A stretch of DNA of 64,000 nt from Isoperla grammatica (Eukaryota; Arthropoda; Insecta; Plecoptera; Perlodidae). The stretch is taken from the NCBI GenBank assembly GCA_945910005.1, contig OX246745.1, positions 15,884,006 to 15,948,005 on the forward strand, written 5' to 3'. Made by a program: the position numbers and the translations under genes. Positions 34,409 to 46,240 of the stretch are shown in pieces. Under the pieces are notes generated by a model, which searched no databases, had not been told where the DNA came from, and saw only the letters and a program-made list of their open reading frames with translations. Positions within the stretch are counted from its first letter, which is position 1. Every line of letters starts with the position of its first letter.

Positions 34409-36173
34409 ATGAGTTCTCAACGTGGTAATACCGAGCGCACACGTCCCCAGAAACACAAAAATCGAACTGTTTTTAAGAATGATGTCCATGGTAAAACTCC
34501 TATTAGAAAGTTCATCAATAACATTCAAGTGACAAATGTCTGTGGGAAGTGTAAACTTATTATTGAATGGAAAATTAAATATAAAAAGTACAAGCCAATT
34601 AAAGCTGCTAAAAAGTGTACTAAATGTGATGAGAAAACGGTAAAACATGCTTATCACATCATGTGTTCACCATGTGCCAACAAGTTAAACGTTTGCCCAA
34701 AATGTGGCAAGAACGAGGAAATTGTTGAGAAAACGCTTCCGGTCGAGGAACAAATGGCCCTGGATATTGAAATGCAACAGACTATTAAACGACTGTCTGA
34801 ACGGAAGAGACGAACATTCCTCCGATACATGTCGAAGGCCCGAAGAGAACCAGCATCGGGTGAGTAATTCTCATTACTACTTAGCTGTGCTTTCCCTACA
34901 TATTGTGTTTGCGACTGACACAGTTGTCCTCTATGTCTCATTTTCATACAATGGAGTGTATGATGAAAGTGGGATAACCCATTTATAGGGTGCCCGGATC
35001 AAAACACATTCGTCTTAATCTCAACCCAACCCACTATGTACTATAGTTACCAGGCTAGGAGCGAGGATAAAGTTAAATAGGCCTAAATGCTTACTTTAGA
35101 TTTTAGCCATTCGCCAACACATTTGTTTAAGATTAGAGCTTTCACTAGTGGTGATGCCACTCATGAAAAGGCTGCTTATGAAAGGAAACAAAGTTTGTTC
35201 CCCTAAAATGAAAGCTTAAAACAAGAGTGAAACTTTGTTTGTGGTTGGCTTATAAGTGTGTACTTAACTTAGGTATTGTGTACAGTGCTCGAAATTAGAA
35301 ATTATAGACAGCAGCCCTTCGGGCTACTGGCTTTTAGTTTTTGGCAGCCCGGTTAAGAATTGAATAGCCTTATTATTTTAATTACAATTTTCGTTTTATT
35401 ACGTAATTAACATTTGAAATTACATTTTTTGTTTTTTAATTATTGTGAAGAAAATGTAATTTTTTTCTTTTATTAATATGTGACACATGACATACACATG
35501 ACATACAATAATGACATACAATAATACAATGTAAAAAATGAATACCCGGTATGAATTATAGCCTATGATCATAAGTAGCCAAATTAATAATTTGTGATGT
35601 TATTGCAATTCAGTGCTGCTTGAGCTGCTTAAAGTGTCATCGTCTATGATGTGTTCTGGTCTTTTTCTTCTGTAGGCCTATAGTCGATCTCAAGGTCGTA
35701 GTCGGTTAATTAAAAACATTAATAACTGTGATAATTTGTTGATATAATACTGTAATACAGTGTGTTGTGTGAACACATTGCACTTTTTATTTAAGAAAAA
35801 ACACTATTTACTAATGTGTTTGTTCCCAGGCAGCCTGACAAGTGGCAGCCCGAGTACGTTTTGGACAGCCTCGGGCTGCCGTTAATTTCGAGTACTGATT
35901 GTGTATGCTTTAATATAATGTTTATAAATATATTAAATGTTATGTTGATTATGCCTATAGAAGAATAATAATATTTGTTTTTCAGCTAATGTTGAATCTG
36001 ACTCCGAGCCCAAGAACGAGCTTACACTAGATGACGTGAAGGCTAAGTTGGCAGCTTTAAAAGTGGAGTCGGAGAGCGGAGATGAATTTGATGACGATTC
36101 TGACTTTGATGACATTGATGGCGAAGATGTAGAAGAAGATGATGATGAAGAAGAAATAAGTGATACGGACTAA
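34409..36173 (+). CDS. C9orf85: C9orf85-like zinc-ribbon protein (DUF2039)
   Basis: Two coding exons, 34409-34859 and 35986-36173, joined by GT-AG (tcgg|gtgagt, tttttcag|ctaatg) in phase 1, encode 212 residues. The start MSSQRGNTERTRPQKHKN matches the conserved N-terminus of C9orf85 proteins and decides the start over an in-frame upstream Met at 34373. Eight cysteines form four C-x2-C pairs (45/48, 70/73, 86/89, 96/99), consistent with two zinc ribbons; YHIMCSPC is a family signature. Exon 2 adds a strongly acidic Asp/Glu tail. The family is conserved in animals but of unknown function. An acceptor-like TTGTTTCAG just before the start (to 34399) suggests a non-coding first exon upstream. It is divergent from RUSF1, about 2.4 kb apart. 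The intron carries a hAT element. Confidence 0.93.
35283..35897. mobile_element. hAT-type non-autonomous element in C9orf85 intron
   Basis: 615 bp with ends CAGTGCTCGAAATTA and TAATTTCGAGTACTG and the exact 8-bp duplication ATTGTGTA (35275-35282 and 35898-35905). Subterminal CAGCCCTTCGGGCTAC and GGCAGCCCGAG/CTCGGGCTGCC words reinforce the ends. No coding capacity. Confidence 0.9.
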
Positions 36174-36412
36174 CCATTATGTTGCCTACTTAGTTATTAC
36201 ACTTCCATATTGGCTCCTTAGGCATCAAGCATTTAATTGTTACACCACAAATGTTAGCCAACTGCTTATGTAACCCTTAAAGTCAAGTGAATTTTATTCT
36301 TTTTCACTCCAGACCGAGTTGTTCCTTCTGTAGCCGTAAACATGTGAAATTACTAATAGTGAATATTATGGCGGCATCTCATTATGTACATTGTGTTAAG
36401 GATGATCTTCAT

Positions 36413-36418
36413 AATAAA
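36413..36418 (+). terminator. Candidate polyadenylation signal of C9orf85
   Basis: AATAAA 240 nt after the stop codon; another lies near 36463. Confidence 0.55.
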
Positions 36419-38251
36419 AATGTAACTGAACAATTTATCTGCATATGTACTTCATTTTCAGAATAAAAGCATAACTTCATAAGTTTAGAAACTCAAAGTA
36501 GGTACAGTAATTCTCTCTAATGAAAACGATATACTGCACAGCAGCAGTTTTGACACCACCGTTCTCGATGAAAAAACTTGGCTGACAATACGAAGAAAAC
36601 GTTAGATGTTGCAACGAAACGCCTCCAATCAGTGGCTGTGTTTCAAGTCTCCCACTCAATATGTGCATCATAATTAATTATTATAACTATGTATTAGTTA
36701 TTACTATTTGAAAATAACTAAAATAACATTTGTTCTAAGTTTTAAATGAAAACTACAGTTTCTTCCTATAAGTTTTTAGAAATACCAAAAGAATTGATTA
36801 AAAATGATTTCTGAATGCTAATATTACAACCAAAGTGCACCGTTTTTCTTTTCATTAAGATATAAAGCTACATTATGGGTATCTAGGCTAATTAACCTAG
36901 AACATGTATCTAAGGTTGAAAACAGCCTTCTCATAAAAACCATACTATAGAACTGAGAACCTGCACTTCAATCTTTTGCCATGAGATGTGATTGCAGTGT
37001 ACATTAATCAGTGTAAAGCAGTCTACTTAAAGAGTGGGGTCTAACCCTTTTATAACCAGAGCAAGTGTACTCTACTGCAAGCTGGAATGGCATGTAAAAT
37101 GAATTTATCATAACAAAATTAGCCTATATTTTTTCTTTACAACAGGAAGTAGGGCCTACTATTTTTGTCCAGATCTGGAGTTAAAATGACGGGTTTACTG
37201 TATATATCCTACACACATTGCACAGTGAACGAAATGTCATAAAAAACATAAATAGGCCTATCTAACTTATTATTATTTATTACTGAACAATGTTCTCAAG
37301 TGGTCCTCTTACGATGGGCAGAGTTACCCTGTACCTGGGCCAAACGGGAGATGATGGGTCTAGTAGTAACAGAGAGTCGGTATGAATGGTGAGAACGATA
37401 ATGTGATAAAATAGGCCTAAAAGTGGGCCAGTCTGTCTGGAGAAAAGAGAAGCATAAATGTCCAAGAGAGTCCTGTTTGGGAGCACCGATCATCAACGTT
37501 GAGCCTGAGGGACCCAGATTGACCGTCCATAACAGAACTCCGTTAGGGCTGAGTCGTGTAAACACCCGCGCGAAAATATACGTGTACAAATATTCATACA
37601 CGTTTAACCGTGTCTTATACCCAACTGTTCAATCCCCCTCTCCCGCCACCCCCATCCAAAACCCAAACACGCAGATTTTTCCGATGTCACAGCTCTTCGA
37701 CTAGCCGACGAGCCATAGCTTAGTGTGGAGTCAAAATGACTGTGGACAGTTGGACTCAAAGGTGGAGAATAAAATCAACAATGAATATAATAAATAACCG
37801 GTGTTATTTCGTTGTACATTTTTTTTCGCGAACATTACAACTCTTGTTTTAGTTATCATTTTGTGAGCAGGAGGGGTGTTAGGTTTAAACGCGAAAAATT
37901 CGGGAAGATAAATGTTCACAAAATTAAACGTTTTCTCCCAGCCATAAACTCCGTATATGTACATGTAATCTCTGACATATATAAATCATGGTCAATAACT
38001 AAATTAACACCTCTGAGGTTGAAACAAACTGGCTCGATGATGCAATTTCAAAATCATACATTGCCAAACTTTGATTCTGTATTCTACTGTATATATATTT
38101 GCAATTAGTTGAATTGGCATCCATGTTTATGCGGGATTCAAACCCTTCCCCCTTGGTTCCATGCAGTTGCACAATGTGACTGTGTCCATTAGTCATGAAA
38201 ACAAATGCCACATGTCGTTCAGTCGAGTGTAGCACAATCAGACTTGATGAA
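36419..38251. other. Non-coding, nothing recognised
   Basis: AT-rich DNA with short unconvincing frames (for example 37423-37704). I see no inverted repeat, array or exon. Confidence 0.45.
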
Positions 38252-38385
38252 ATGAGAGTTGGCTCAGTGCTAGCACATGTCTCTAATTTGGGAGGTCGCC
38301 CGTTTGATACCTGCAAGCGGCAGTCTTGACTGAAGATATTTCCGAGGTTTTCCTAGCTGTCAAATGCTGGGATTGAGTGATACCT
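38252..38385 (+). mobile_element. tRNA-derived SINE, family 1 (near full length)
   Basis: Starts with A-box-like TTGGCTCAGTGCTAGCACA, then GGGAGGTCGCCCGTTTGATAC (B box one base off), GGCAGTCTTGACTGAAG, TTTCCGAGGTTTTCCTAG and the tail ATGCTGGGATTGAG. One of the best-preserved copies in the window. Confidence 0.85.
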
Positions 38386-38861
38386 AGAAACCCTTGACCA
38401 CAGACAACGGACAATCCCTTATCTGTGCCTTGACAATCCTTTCCAACTATTCTGATTACCACAATACCTAGTTAGTCACTTCAAAAGGGGTTGAGATATT
38501 CCTGGTCATGTTTTCAACGAGAATTATTTGTTGCATAGAATTATTATCTTTCTACTAAATTCAAAACTGCCACCTTAATTATTGAAAAACTCAAACCAGA
38601 CGAGAAAACTTTGTTGAAATCTACGATCAGCCGTATTTTTATGCATGGTGAATATTGAACAAGAGTGAGAACTTGTTTATCAACTCATTGAAATAACTTC
38701 CCAAAAAGTGCCTTGTATCTTTGTATCAATTTGCAGCTGATACAGGTACAATACAATAAATTATCTGTATCTATAGTTGTAGGTAAACAAAAAACGATGT
38801 ATATGTCGATACCCTACAACACTTTGTGTGAAATAGAGAGATAAAAACAGCCCAATATTAG

Positions 38862-39624
38862 AACTACAGTAGCCTCTCATACCGAGCAGGGCATGGCGTA
38901 CGGGACTACAGTAGCCTCTCATACCGAGCAGGGTGGTGCACGGGACTACAGTAGCCTCTCATACCGAGCAGGGTGACGCACGGGACTACAGTAGCCTCTC
39001 ATACCGAGCAGGGTGACGCACGGGACTACAGTAGCCTCTCATACCGAGCAGGGTGACGCACGGGACTACAGTAGCCTCTCATACCGAGCAGGGTGACCGA
39101 CGGGACTACAGTAGCCTCTCATACCGAGCAGAGTGACCCATGGGACTACAGTAGTCTCTCATACCGAGCAGGGTGACCCACGGGACTACAGTAGCCTCTC
39201 ATACCGAGCAGGGTGACGCACGGGACTACAGTAGCCTCTCATACCGAGCAGGGTGACCCACGGGACTACAGTAGTCTCTCATACCGAGCAGGGTGACCCA
39301 CGGGACTACAGTAGCCTCTCATACCGAGCAGGGTGACGCACGGGACTACAGTAGCCTCTCATACCGAGCAGGGTGACCCACGGGACTACAGTAGCCTCTC
39401 ATACCGAGCAGGGTGACCCACGGGACTACAGTAGTCTCTCATACCGAGCAGGGTGACCCACGGGACTACAGTAGCCTCTCATACCGAGCAGGGTGACGCA
39501 CGGGACTACAGTAGCCTCTCATACCGAGCAGGGTGACGCACGGGACTACAGTAGCCTCTCATACCGAGCAGGGTGACGCACGGGACTACAGTAGCCTCCC
39601 CTATCGAGCAGGGTGACGCACGGG
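38862..39624. repeat. 40-bp minisatellite, about 19 copies
   Basis: Unit CGGGACTACAGTAGCCTCTC + ATACCGAGCAGGGTGACGCA. From 38901 the period is exactly 40 bp for 18 units; the first copy is irregular. Two positions vary, CCTCTC/TCTCTC and GACGCA/GACCCA, and from 39181 they tend to cycle every three units (120 bp). No frame of interest crosses it. Confidence 0.97.
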
Positions 39625-40667
39625 TGTCTGATTCAGTTGGAATCGTTCACCACTTAGGTCAATGTTATCGTCGTGGTGACCTCAAGCGATGCTGACCTCC
39701 CGAAGATTGTGGTGACGTATGTCATTCTTATCTCATGGGGCCAGAAGGATTCAACCATAATATGTACAACGGAAATAAACGGACTACGCCAGAGCAGTAT
39801 TCCAGGAATGAGGTGTTATATTGAGTTGAAATTCAGAGAACAGAAACAGCAAAGTGTATAGCTCCTCACACTTGCGTTACCTACTGACAGGTGAAGCCGC
39901 GAAGACCATTTAATTAAACTATGGCCATCCCATATCGTTCTTAGTTACACAAAGAAGCAACTGAAGCCTGCAGTTTTCAAGAACATTTAGATTTTGTGTT
40001 TATTTGTTTCTTATACGTAAATGGATACGTATACGAGACGAGTTACTTCTTCCATCAGACTCAAGATATCCCAGTGGGTCAGATGTTCCCTTCCTTTCAA
40101 GTTTCCATTTCTATTTTGTTGGCTCTAATTATATATTTGTGTTGTGGATATTAACCGTTTACAAAAAGTGTAAAATACACAAAAATAAAGACTGGACAGT
40201 TAAAATATATGTATATGTATAGATAAGAAAACATTATGAAATGTGGCAACGCTGGACAGCGAACAGTAATAAACACTAAACGCTCTCCGAGTATAACGTC
40301 TGGGATTATTTCACACGTTTTTCCTCTTTTTCCCCCAAGGTCCCTTCCTTTCTAACAAGCTACCGATACGTGTGAGTCATAATCTAACGCCGTCCGTAGA
40401 CAACGATTATATTTATAAGTATTCTCATGCTTCAGCTTACGAGTCCAATTGTACCAACTTAACTTATTAATCAGGTACATCCATTAGAGATCATTTACGA
40501 CCTTCCGATAGTTACCTGAAGCGGATGACACAGATACTAAAGAACGTAACATTTTGGACCTCACCCTAAGATTATCGCCCTCTTTGGCATGTGAGGATAG
40601 TGGGGTAGCTGGCAGGAACGTCCGAGGGATGTTATTAGGACAGTACCAGAATTCGGCTGTGTTACTG
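39625..40667. other. Non-coding, nothing recognised
   Basis: Flank of the minisatellite, then AT-rich DNA; short frames only. Confidence 0.45.
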
Positions 40668-40775
40668 AGGCAACCTTCGAAAACATCTTCAGCCAGCATT
40701 GCAGTTAGTCGGAATCGAACTGGCGACCTCCCGTTTAGTCTCGCGTGTTACCACTGAGCCAACTCCATCGGTGTC
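40668..40775 (-). mobile_element. tRNA-derived SINE, family 1
   Basis: Minus-strand copy: GTTGGCTCAGTGGTAACACG head, GGGAGGTCGCCAGTTCGATT with B box, then the body; on the plus strand GGAATCGAACTGGCGACCTC is plainly visible. Confidence 0.8.
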
Positions 40776-40966
40776 GGAAAATGACTGGACAAGAACGTAT
40801 GTATGTGTTTCTATAAATTGTGGGCAGAAATGTCGATGAGCGCTTTCTGACCTAAAACAGCTATGTTGCTGTTCCTTGGATCCCAAAACGGCCTATCAAC
40901 TGAACATTCCTTCTCGTGATTAAAAGAGAATTAAGACGTGACAATAGCTATTGTCGGATAGTGTAT

Positions 40967-41124
40967 AGTCGTCGTACAACTTCGGTAATGCTTCCGTCAC
41001 GGGTGGGTGAGCGGCAGCCAACCAGCGACCGTGGCTAATTCAAATACCTGCTCGGGTTGGCCGAGACTGTAAACACGTCATTGATCGATGACGAAAGCAT
41101 TACCGAAGTTGTTGTACGGCGACT
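40967..41124. mobile_element. Palindromic MITE, copy 1
   Basis: About 158 bp with inverted ends: CGTACAACTTCGGTAATGCT and, inverted, CGTACAACAACTTCGGTAAT. The centre has GTGAGCGGCAGCCAACCAGC. A close second copy is at 44309-44472. Confidence 0.8.
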
Positions 41125-41456
41125 TTAGCACGTAATTCACACTTCATTAGTTAATACGTCATAACAATCAACTGTTGTTGTAATAAAATCATTATTTGGT
41201 GAATAGAAATCTAAATAGAATTTTGGTTAATTAAATTGAGAAAAGTAAAATTCCAAAATTCAATTCAATATACCTATATTTTCTGTTTTCACACAGTGGG
41301 TGTAAATATTCCCTAATTAACATCCCTGTCACATTTGCATGATCGGTATCAAATGGCCGTGAACCCGTGAGTGACGATATTGTGTCCTTGCAACAATGTG
41401 ACACCGGCACCCTCATTGTGTGCTCTAGCTCTGACCTATATTAACTCTTACTGTGG

Positions 41457-41464
41457 TACATAAG
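41457..41464 (+). promoter_or_regulatory. TATA-like box of the Pro-rich gene
   Basis: TACATAAG lies 56 nt before the proposed ATG (41513). Its wording resembles TACATAAA at 49257 in front of the Gln-rich gene. Confidence 0.4.
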
Positions 41465-41512
41465 CAGGTGCACAGTTTACCAGAGTCATTCTCTTGCTGA
41501 TTGTACATCGCA

Positions 41513-44203
41513 ATGGCTGCTCTGACGACGGTAAGTGATAACGCACCTATACTGTAATATTTCAGTTAGTTAGCAAAAACTGAACAACACTGCAAATAAA
41601 AGGAAATCGGTCGTTCCTAATTCCTACAAAAAAAGAAAATTTGTCGTCCACCATACGTTTTCATAGGCGATACTCTAATCATATTTTACCTTTAGCAGTA
41701 GAATGGAATAGAGTGCACCTTCCAATGATAGCAGGTAAATGGAATATGGTAGTTCCTGCAATATTGGAGCTTGATGTTCTTGTATAATGTATATAGTTAG
41801 TCACAATAAAAGTGAAACCAATCTCTGCGCTCCGTTGCAGCAACGCAACTAACGTTATGACAGTGATAGGGGCTTTCATTTGCACCTGTGTTTGAAATTG
41901 CGCGCAAAACTTTTGATGTGAAGAGGTCGGGATTTTCAATTTGAAATCTACCGTGTATTGATAAGAAGGGTATTGAGTCTCGATATCGAGATTGTAATGT
42001 GTGATCGACGCCTCCCACTTATTGTCATCCTTGACTTGTTTACCTTGAGTGTGGGTTAGATCAATAATTCATGTGAATCATATTAGAGCAACTCAATACA
42101 CTGTATACATTATTCTTTAATTCTTGGAACTGTGTATTGTTTGCCAGCCATTATTAGAGCAGCGGGGGGGGGGCTTAATATTCGTCCCCTGAAATTAAAA
42201 AAGGAAAATGTCAGCATAATTTTGAATTAATATAAAAATGTCAGCAAATTAAAAAAATCTATAACTGCAAACCTCTCCGTTAAAACTGAATAGCAAGACC
42301 CAAAATTCTGGCTACGCCTCTGCTTGTTCATATCTTTGAACCGTATTTTAAAATCAAGAATTTGAAATAGTCCGATGAAAATGTTTCTTTATGCCATAAT
42401 ACGTTCGTCAAGAAATTCAAGAAAGGATACACTTTCATGGTAAGTTTATCTCAAGTTGCCCGTCAAAGCATAAATCACTTGATAATAATATGTTGTCTAC
42501 TTTCTACATAGCTAAGTAACGTCTGCCCAGCCGAAAATATCTCGTAAAATCTCGTGAATCACGGTTGAGAGGTATTCCCAATAAAAGATGACAATAATAT
42601 AGAATAAATATTATGAACTGCGTCTTGTTTACTGTGGGATTAGAAGTGATACTAATGTACAATAGGGTTGCCAACTCTCCCGTATTTCCCGGGAAATCCC
42701 GTTTTCCACTGTGATTTCCCGCTTCCCGTATCAACTCTACACGGGAATCAGTTTTCCCGTATTTTCACAATTTGTTTTAAAAACCACATTTCCTAAACTT
42801 CCGCCTACTAACAACAACAGTACACAGTTTTCATCATTTGAGCATTTTGAACTAAAAGACTAATGTTGAGACAATTATTTCATTATTAATGGAACATAAA
42901 ATGGTTAGGCAATAGAAACAGATCACCCAGCTGAGTTACAAGTTGTTAGTATTTATTCTCAATTTCGTGTCAAAAATTTTATAATTGTTTAAAACGGGAT
43001 ATAAAGCTTCTACATGATGCAAAATAGCTTGACAAAATGTAGAAGGTAACCAGCTTAAACGATAAATATTTATTCCGTTTACCCACCCAAATTAAACATT
43101 AATTGAATGAGAAAATTACACCTGCAAAGTTAATATTAAATCCCTAAACTCATTTTCTGGGACCTAACGTCTGTTATAGGAAAACATTTTTTTGCGCCTG
43201 CGGCGATTTGGCCTTCGGCAACTGGGACATCGCCGTCCTCTTTCCCTCTGCATTTCACATCAATTTTAAAATTCCCGTATTTTCATATTCAATAGTTGGC
43301 AACCCTAATGTACAAGCAAGTTTCGATGCAAAGCACCGACCCATGAATGGTTATGTTCGTCATTTCGATGTTATTCTTGAGACATATCCCACTAGTAGGA
43401 AGGGGGGGGGGGGGGGGGGGAGGGCATTTCCCGTGAAGTTGTGACGGCGAATGTGGAAATGAAGTGTAATGCTCAAACCACCATTCACCATTGCATTATA
43501 ACAGTTTGGATTCTTGGTGCATGGGGCGAAACTTTCTTTAAAAAAAAAAATATATATATATACAAGCGCATTGGCATTGTGAGCCAATTAGGCTCATTAT
43601 GCAGTATAGGCACCAATCATACACTTTGATTTTAATTCACATACAACAGTTTTATTTTCTGATTATAGTTGGGGTTGAGCCTTGTTATCACAATACTGAT
43701 AATCAATAGTAGAGACGCAGTATAGGTATTATATTAGGTATCATTTATATTCATGGAGTGTTCTGTTGTTTGTTTTTTAATGCGCACTGTATGGTAGAAA
43801 ATGTTGATGAAACTATTTTTCCTGTTTTTTTTTTTTGCATTAATACATTATTATTGTTTTATGTACAAAAGTATTGCCGCAAGGCGGCTGACCAAACGAA
43901 GGCAATCACGTCAAGTGGCCTTGATCTTCCAACTTTTCCACTTTTTTTAGAACAGGTCTGTCTCTTTTACAGATGACTCACACCTTCATGCTGGTGGTGC
44001 TTTGCGTCGGCCTCTGGGGCTGCGACGGGGCCGTCTCAGGGCCCTCCATCTCCGCTACCCAGAAGCCCATGCGGCCGCCAATCGTCCCCAACCCCTGGGT
44101 GTACCCGCAGCCCACTGAGAACCCCCCTACCACCAGCAGCCCTGCTCTGCCCCCGTCCGTCGTCCGGCCAACACTCGTGCCCGACAGTGTGTGTTGTACT
44201 TAG
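41513..44203 (+). CDS. Small secreted Pro-rich protein, two exons
   Basis: Exon 1 is only 18 nt (41513-41530, MAALTT) and ends in gtaagt. Exon 2 (43973-44203) starts right after a pyrimidine-rich acceptor ending in tttacag and continues in frame: MTHTFMLVVLCVGLWGCDG, a signal peptide, then a Pro/Thr/Ser-rich mature part with NPWVYPQPTENPPTTSS and a CCT end; 82 residues in all. Exon 2 is far richer in GC than its surroundings, as expected for real coding DNA. If exon 1 is untranslated, Met7 would serve as start. I do not recognise the protein. It resembles the Gln-rich pair at 49-58 kb in having a tiny first exon, TATA position, signal peptide and low complexity, not in sequence. The 2.4-kb intron contains a hAT element. 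Exon 2 may not be the last exon. Confidence 0.6.
42155..42330. repeat. Possible decayed DNA element
   Basis: A G9 run near 42164 follows AGAGCAG, and TTCTGGCTACGCCTCTGC (near 42305) resembles a common hAT terminus. No matching opposite end or duplication was found. Confidence 0.3.
42663..43307. mobile_element. hAT-type non-autonomous element, 645 bp
   Basis: Ends TAGGGTTGCCAACT and AGTTGGCAACCCTA with the exact 8-bp duplication ATGTACAA (42655-42662, 43308-43315). The left subterminal part is rich in CCCGTATTTCCCGGGAA. Near 43190 it has GCGCCTGCGGCGATTTGGCC. It is the same family as 52805-53427 and lies in the intron of the Pro-rich gene. Confidence 0.92.
43402..43420 (+). repeat. G19 homopolymer
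   Basis: Uninterrupted G run; comparable runs occur at 15699-15719, 16282-16299, 50903-50919 and 55514-55532, and C20 at 249-268. Confidence 0.95.
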
Positions 44204-44308
44204 CACTTAGAAACTATCACACCAGGATCTTTTAAAGGTCAAAAACTGTCGTGACCAGTGTAGCTATTTTTTTTTTAAGTAGTCTTTGTTCGGCCGTCAA
44301 TTCAGCTA

Positions 44309-44472
44309 TAGTCATCGTACAACATCTTCGGTAATGCTTCCGTCACGGGCATGGGTGAGCGGCAGCCAACCAGCGACCGTGGCTAATTCAGATACCTGCT
44401 CGGGTTGGCCGAGACCGTAAATACGTCATTGATTGATGACGAAAGCATTACCGAAGTTATTGTAAGACGACT
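44309..44472. mobile_element. Palindromic MITE, copy 2
   Basis: Same element as 40967-41124: ends read CATCGTACAACATCTTCGGT and AAGTTATTGTAAGACGACTT, and the centre GTGAGCGGCAGCCAACCAGC is identical. It sits about 105 bp after the stop of the Pro-rich gene, possibly in its 3' UTR. Confidence 0.8.
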
Positions 44473-44479
44473 TTTTTAG

Positions 44480-45858
44480 TGCAACTCGTGAGTGGCACAA
44501 AATCAAAAGCACCTTCCTATGTGTACTTGGGCCTATTTATTTCACACACGCGATCACTGTTAATTGTACAGATATGAGCGTATGAGTACATTTTCGTGCA
44601 TAGGTTGCCTATACAAATATTTGAATTTTGTTTGAATTTGAACTGTTTGCAAATAATGTTCTTTTACGTGAATATATATGTATTGTGCGAGAGACAGTGT
44701 CTATAAAAATATCTTTCACAACTGAAAACATCAATCAATCTGTAAATAAATACTTAAAATAAAACTCTCAAGAATGTGTAGTGAACTATACAAAATCGAT
44801 GTCCTAACTCCCAATTCCTATTCTCCTTGTAGGTCTACTGTTGAAAGCAATCACAAGCACTTGCTCTTCGGTAAATAAGTAATGTAAAGATGCGTCCTTG
44901 TTCTATATTACGAATAATAACATAAGTTTGTCCCGACTGTGTCTCCGACATTATGTATACTCTCCGATATAAGTAAATCATCTGTCGGACAGAACATGAG
45001 TGCAGAAGATTTGTAAGAGTAAATGCGTCGTGTTCTGCTACCCTTGATCAACTACTGTGGCATATTATTAGATCTTATACCAGAACAAACTCAGGTTTAT
45101 CAAAAATCTTAGAGAAACGATGCTAGGCGAATGTCCAAGGGCTATTCACAAATCACAACCTCTGAATGACAGTCTCGTCTTGTGCAACCTCGATTTGTTA
45201 CGGATTTGGAAAACTATCGCTCCCGTGTGATTTGTATGCAAGGTACAGACAACAGGCGTAATTTTAGCAACTAGTTTAAATTATTGTGTATAGTTAAGTG
45301 AACAATAAAACTTGTTTGATACGTTATGCTATGTATATTTTGGTAAAAACCAATCCAATGTATGTGGTTTGTGTTCTGTACCAGCTGGCAAACGTGTTAT
45401 AACGACATACGTACATTTCTCGGTACGAAAACCACGTTCCATTCATACGGTTTCAGTTGGACGGGATTGAAACCGTGAATATACTCTACGTAAACATTCA
45501 CACGAACTTGAAATCGTTTCAAACTTGTGGCGCGTATGGAATTGGGCAATTACGCTCCTTCAAGCCGTTGAGGCTAGCCCCAGGCTAGTCAGAAAGTATA
45601 ACTCATCTATCCCACGTAAATTACTGACGTAATAATTTACTGCGACATGTTAGTTGTGATGCAACCTGATAAGGAAAACAAAGTCATTTATTCCAGAAAC
45701 AATGACTTAGTGATAAATTCTTCATTCGTGTATTTTCCCCTAGGGATTCCTGTTGCCGGGATAGGCAGCATATTGCACACCACATCCGATATGCCCCTCC
45801 TGAGTTAACCTGGGTGTAAAGTAAGGATAGTTGAGGAGGAATGTACGAGTGGTTTTTG
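44480..45858. other. Non-coding, nothing recognised
   Basis: AT-rich DNA with an AATAAA at 44745-44750 that could end the upstream gene. No other feature. Confidence 0.45.
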
Positions 45859-46116
45859 TAGCAACGAAGCACTCAATAAATTCAAAGTTGTTCTGAATCG
45901 GCATTGTTGATTCTGACATTTGTCCGCAGGTGTTCGTACTGTCCAATCACTGATTCATATGTTTCGTATTTGAAATATCGATTTTTGATTGGTTATCGCT
46001 CACTCGTCGATGATGTTCGGAGCCTACATAGTTGGTTTAGTTGCTTTAAATTAAAGTCATCCACTGAAAATCAGTTTCATTACTGAGTGGGTAGACTCTA
46101 AATGTGATTTTTTTTT
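45859..46116. repeat. Dispersed repeat, copy B
   Basis: Inverted relative of 1902-2162 (see that entry). It abuts a family-1 SINE at its right end. Confidence 0.75.
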
Positions 46117-46240
46117 AGAACCCATCCCAGCATTTCGCCTCTTGACTAAGTAAACCCTCGGAAAACATCTTCAGTGAAGATTGCAGGTACCGGTGTCGAA
46201 CCAAGTGAGTATCGCGGATTACCACTGTGATACCACATGA
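46117..46240 (-). mobile_element. tRNA-derived SINE, family 1 (diverged)
   Basis: On the plus strand: AACCCATCCCAGCATTTCGC, then TAAACCCTCGGAAAACATCT, TTCAGTGAAGATTGCAGGTA and GGTGTCGAACCAAG, i.e. the family body followed by a mutated B box, read in reverse. Confidence 0.7.

Noticed and set aside
38862..39624. CRISPR-like repeat array
   Set aside because: Units are contiguous without unique spacers, and the genome is eukaryotic; it is a minisatellite.
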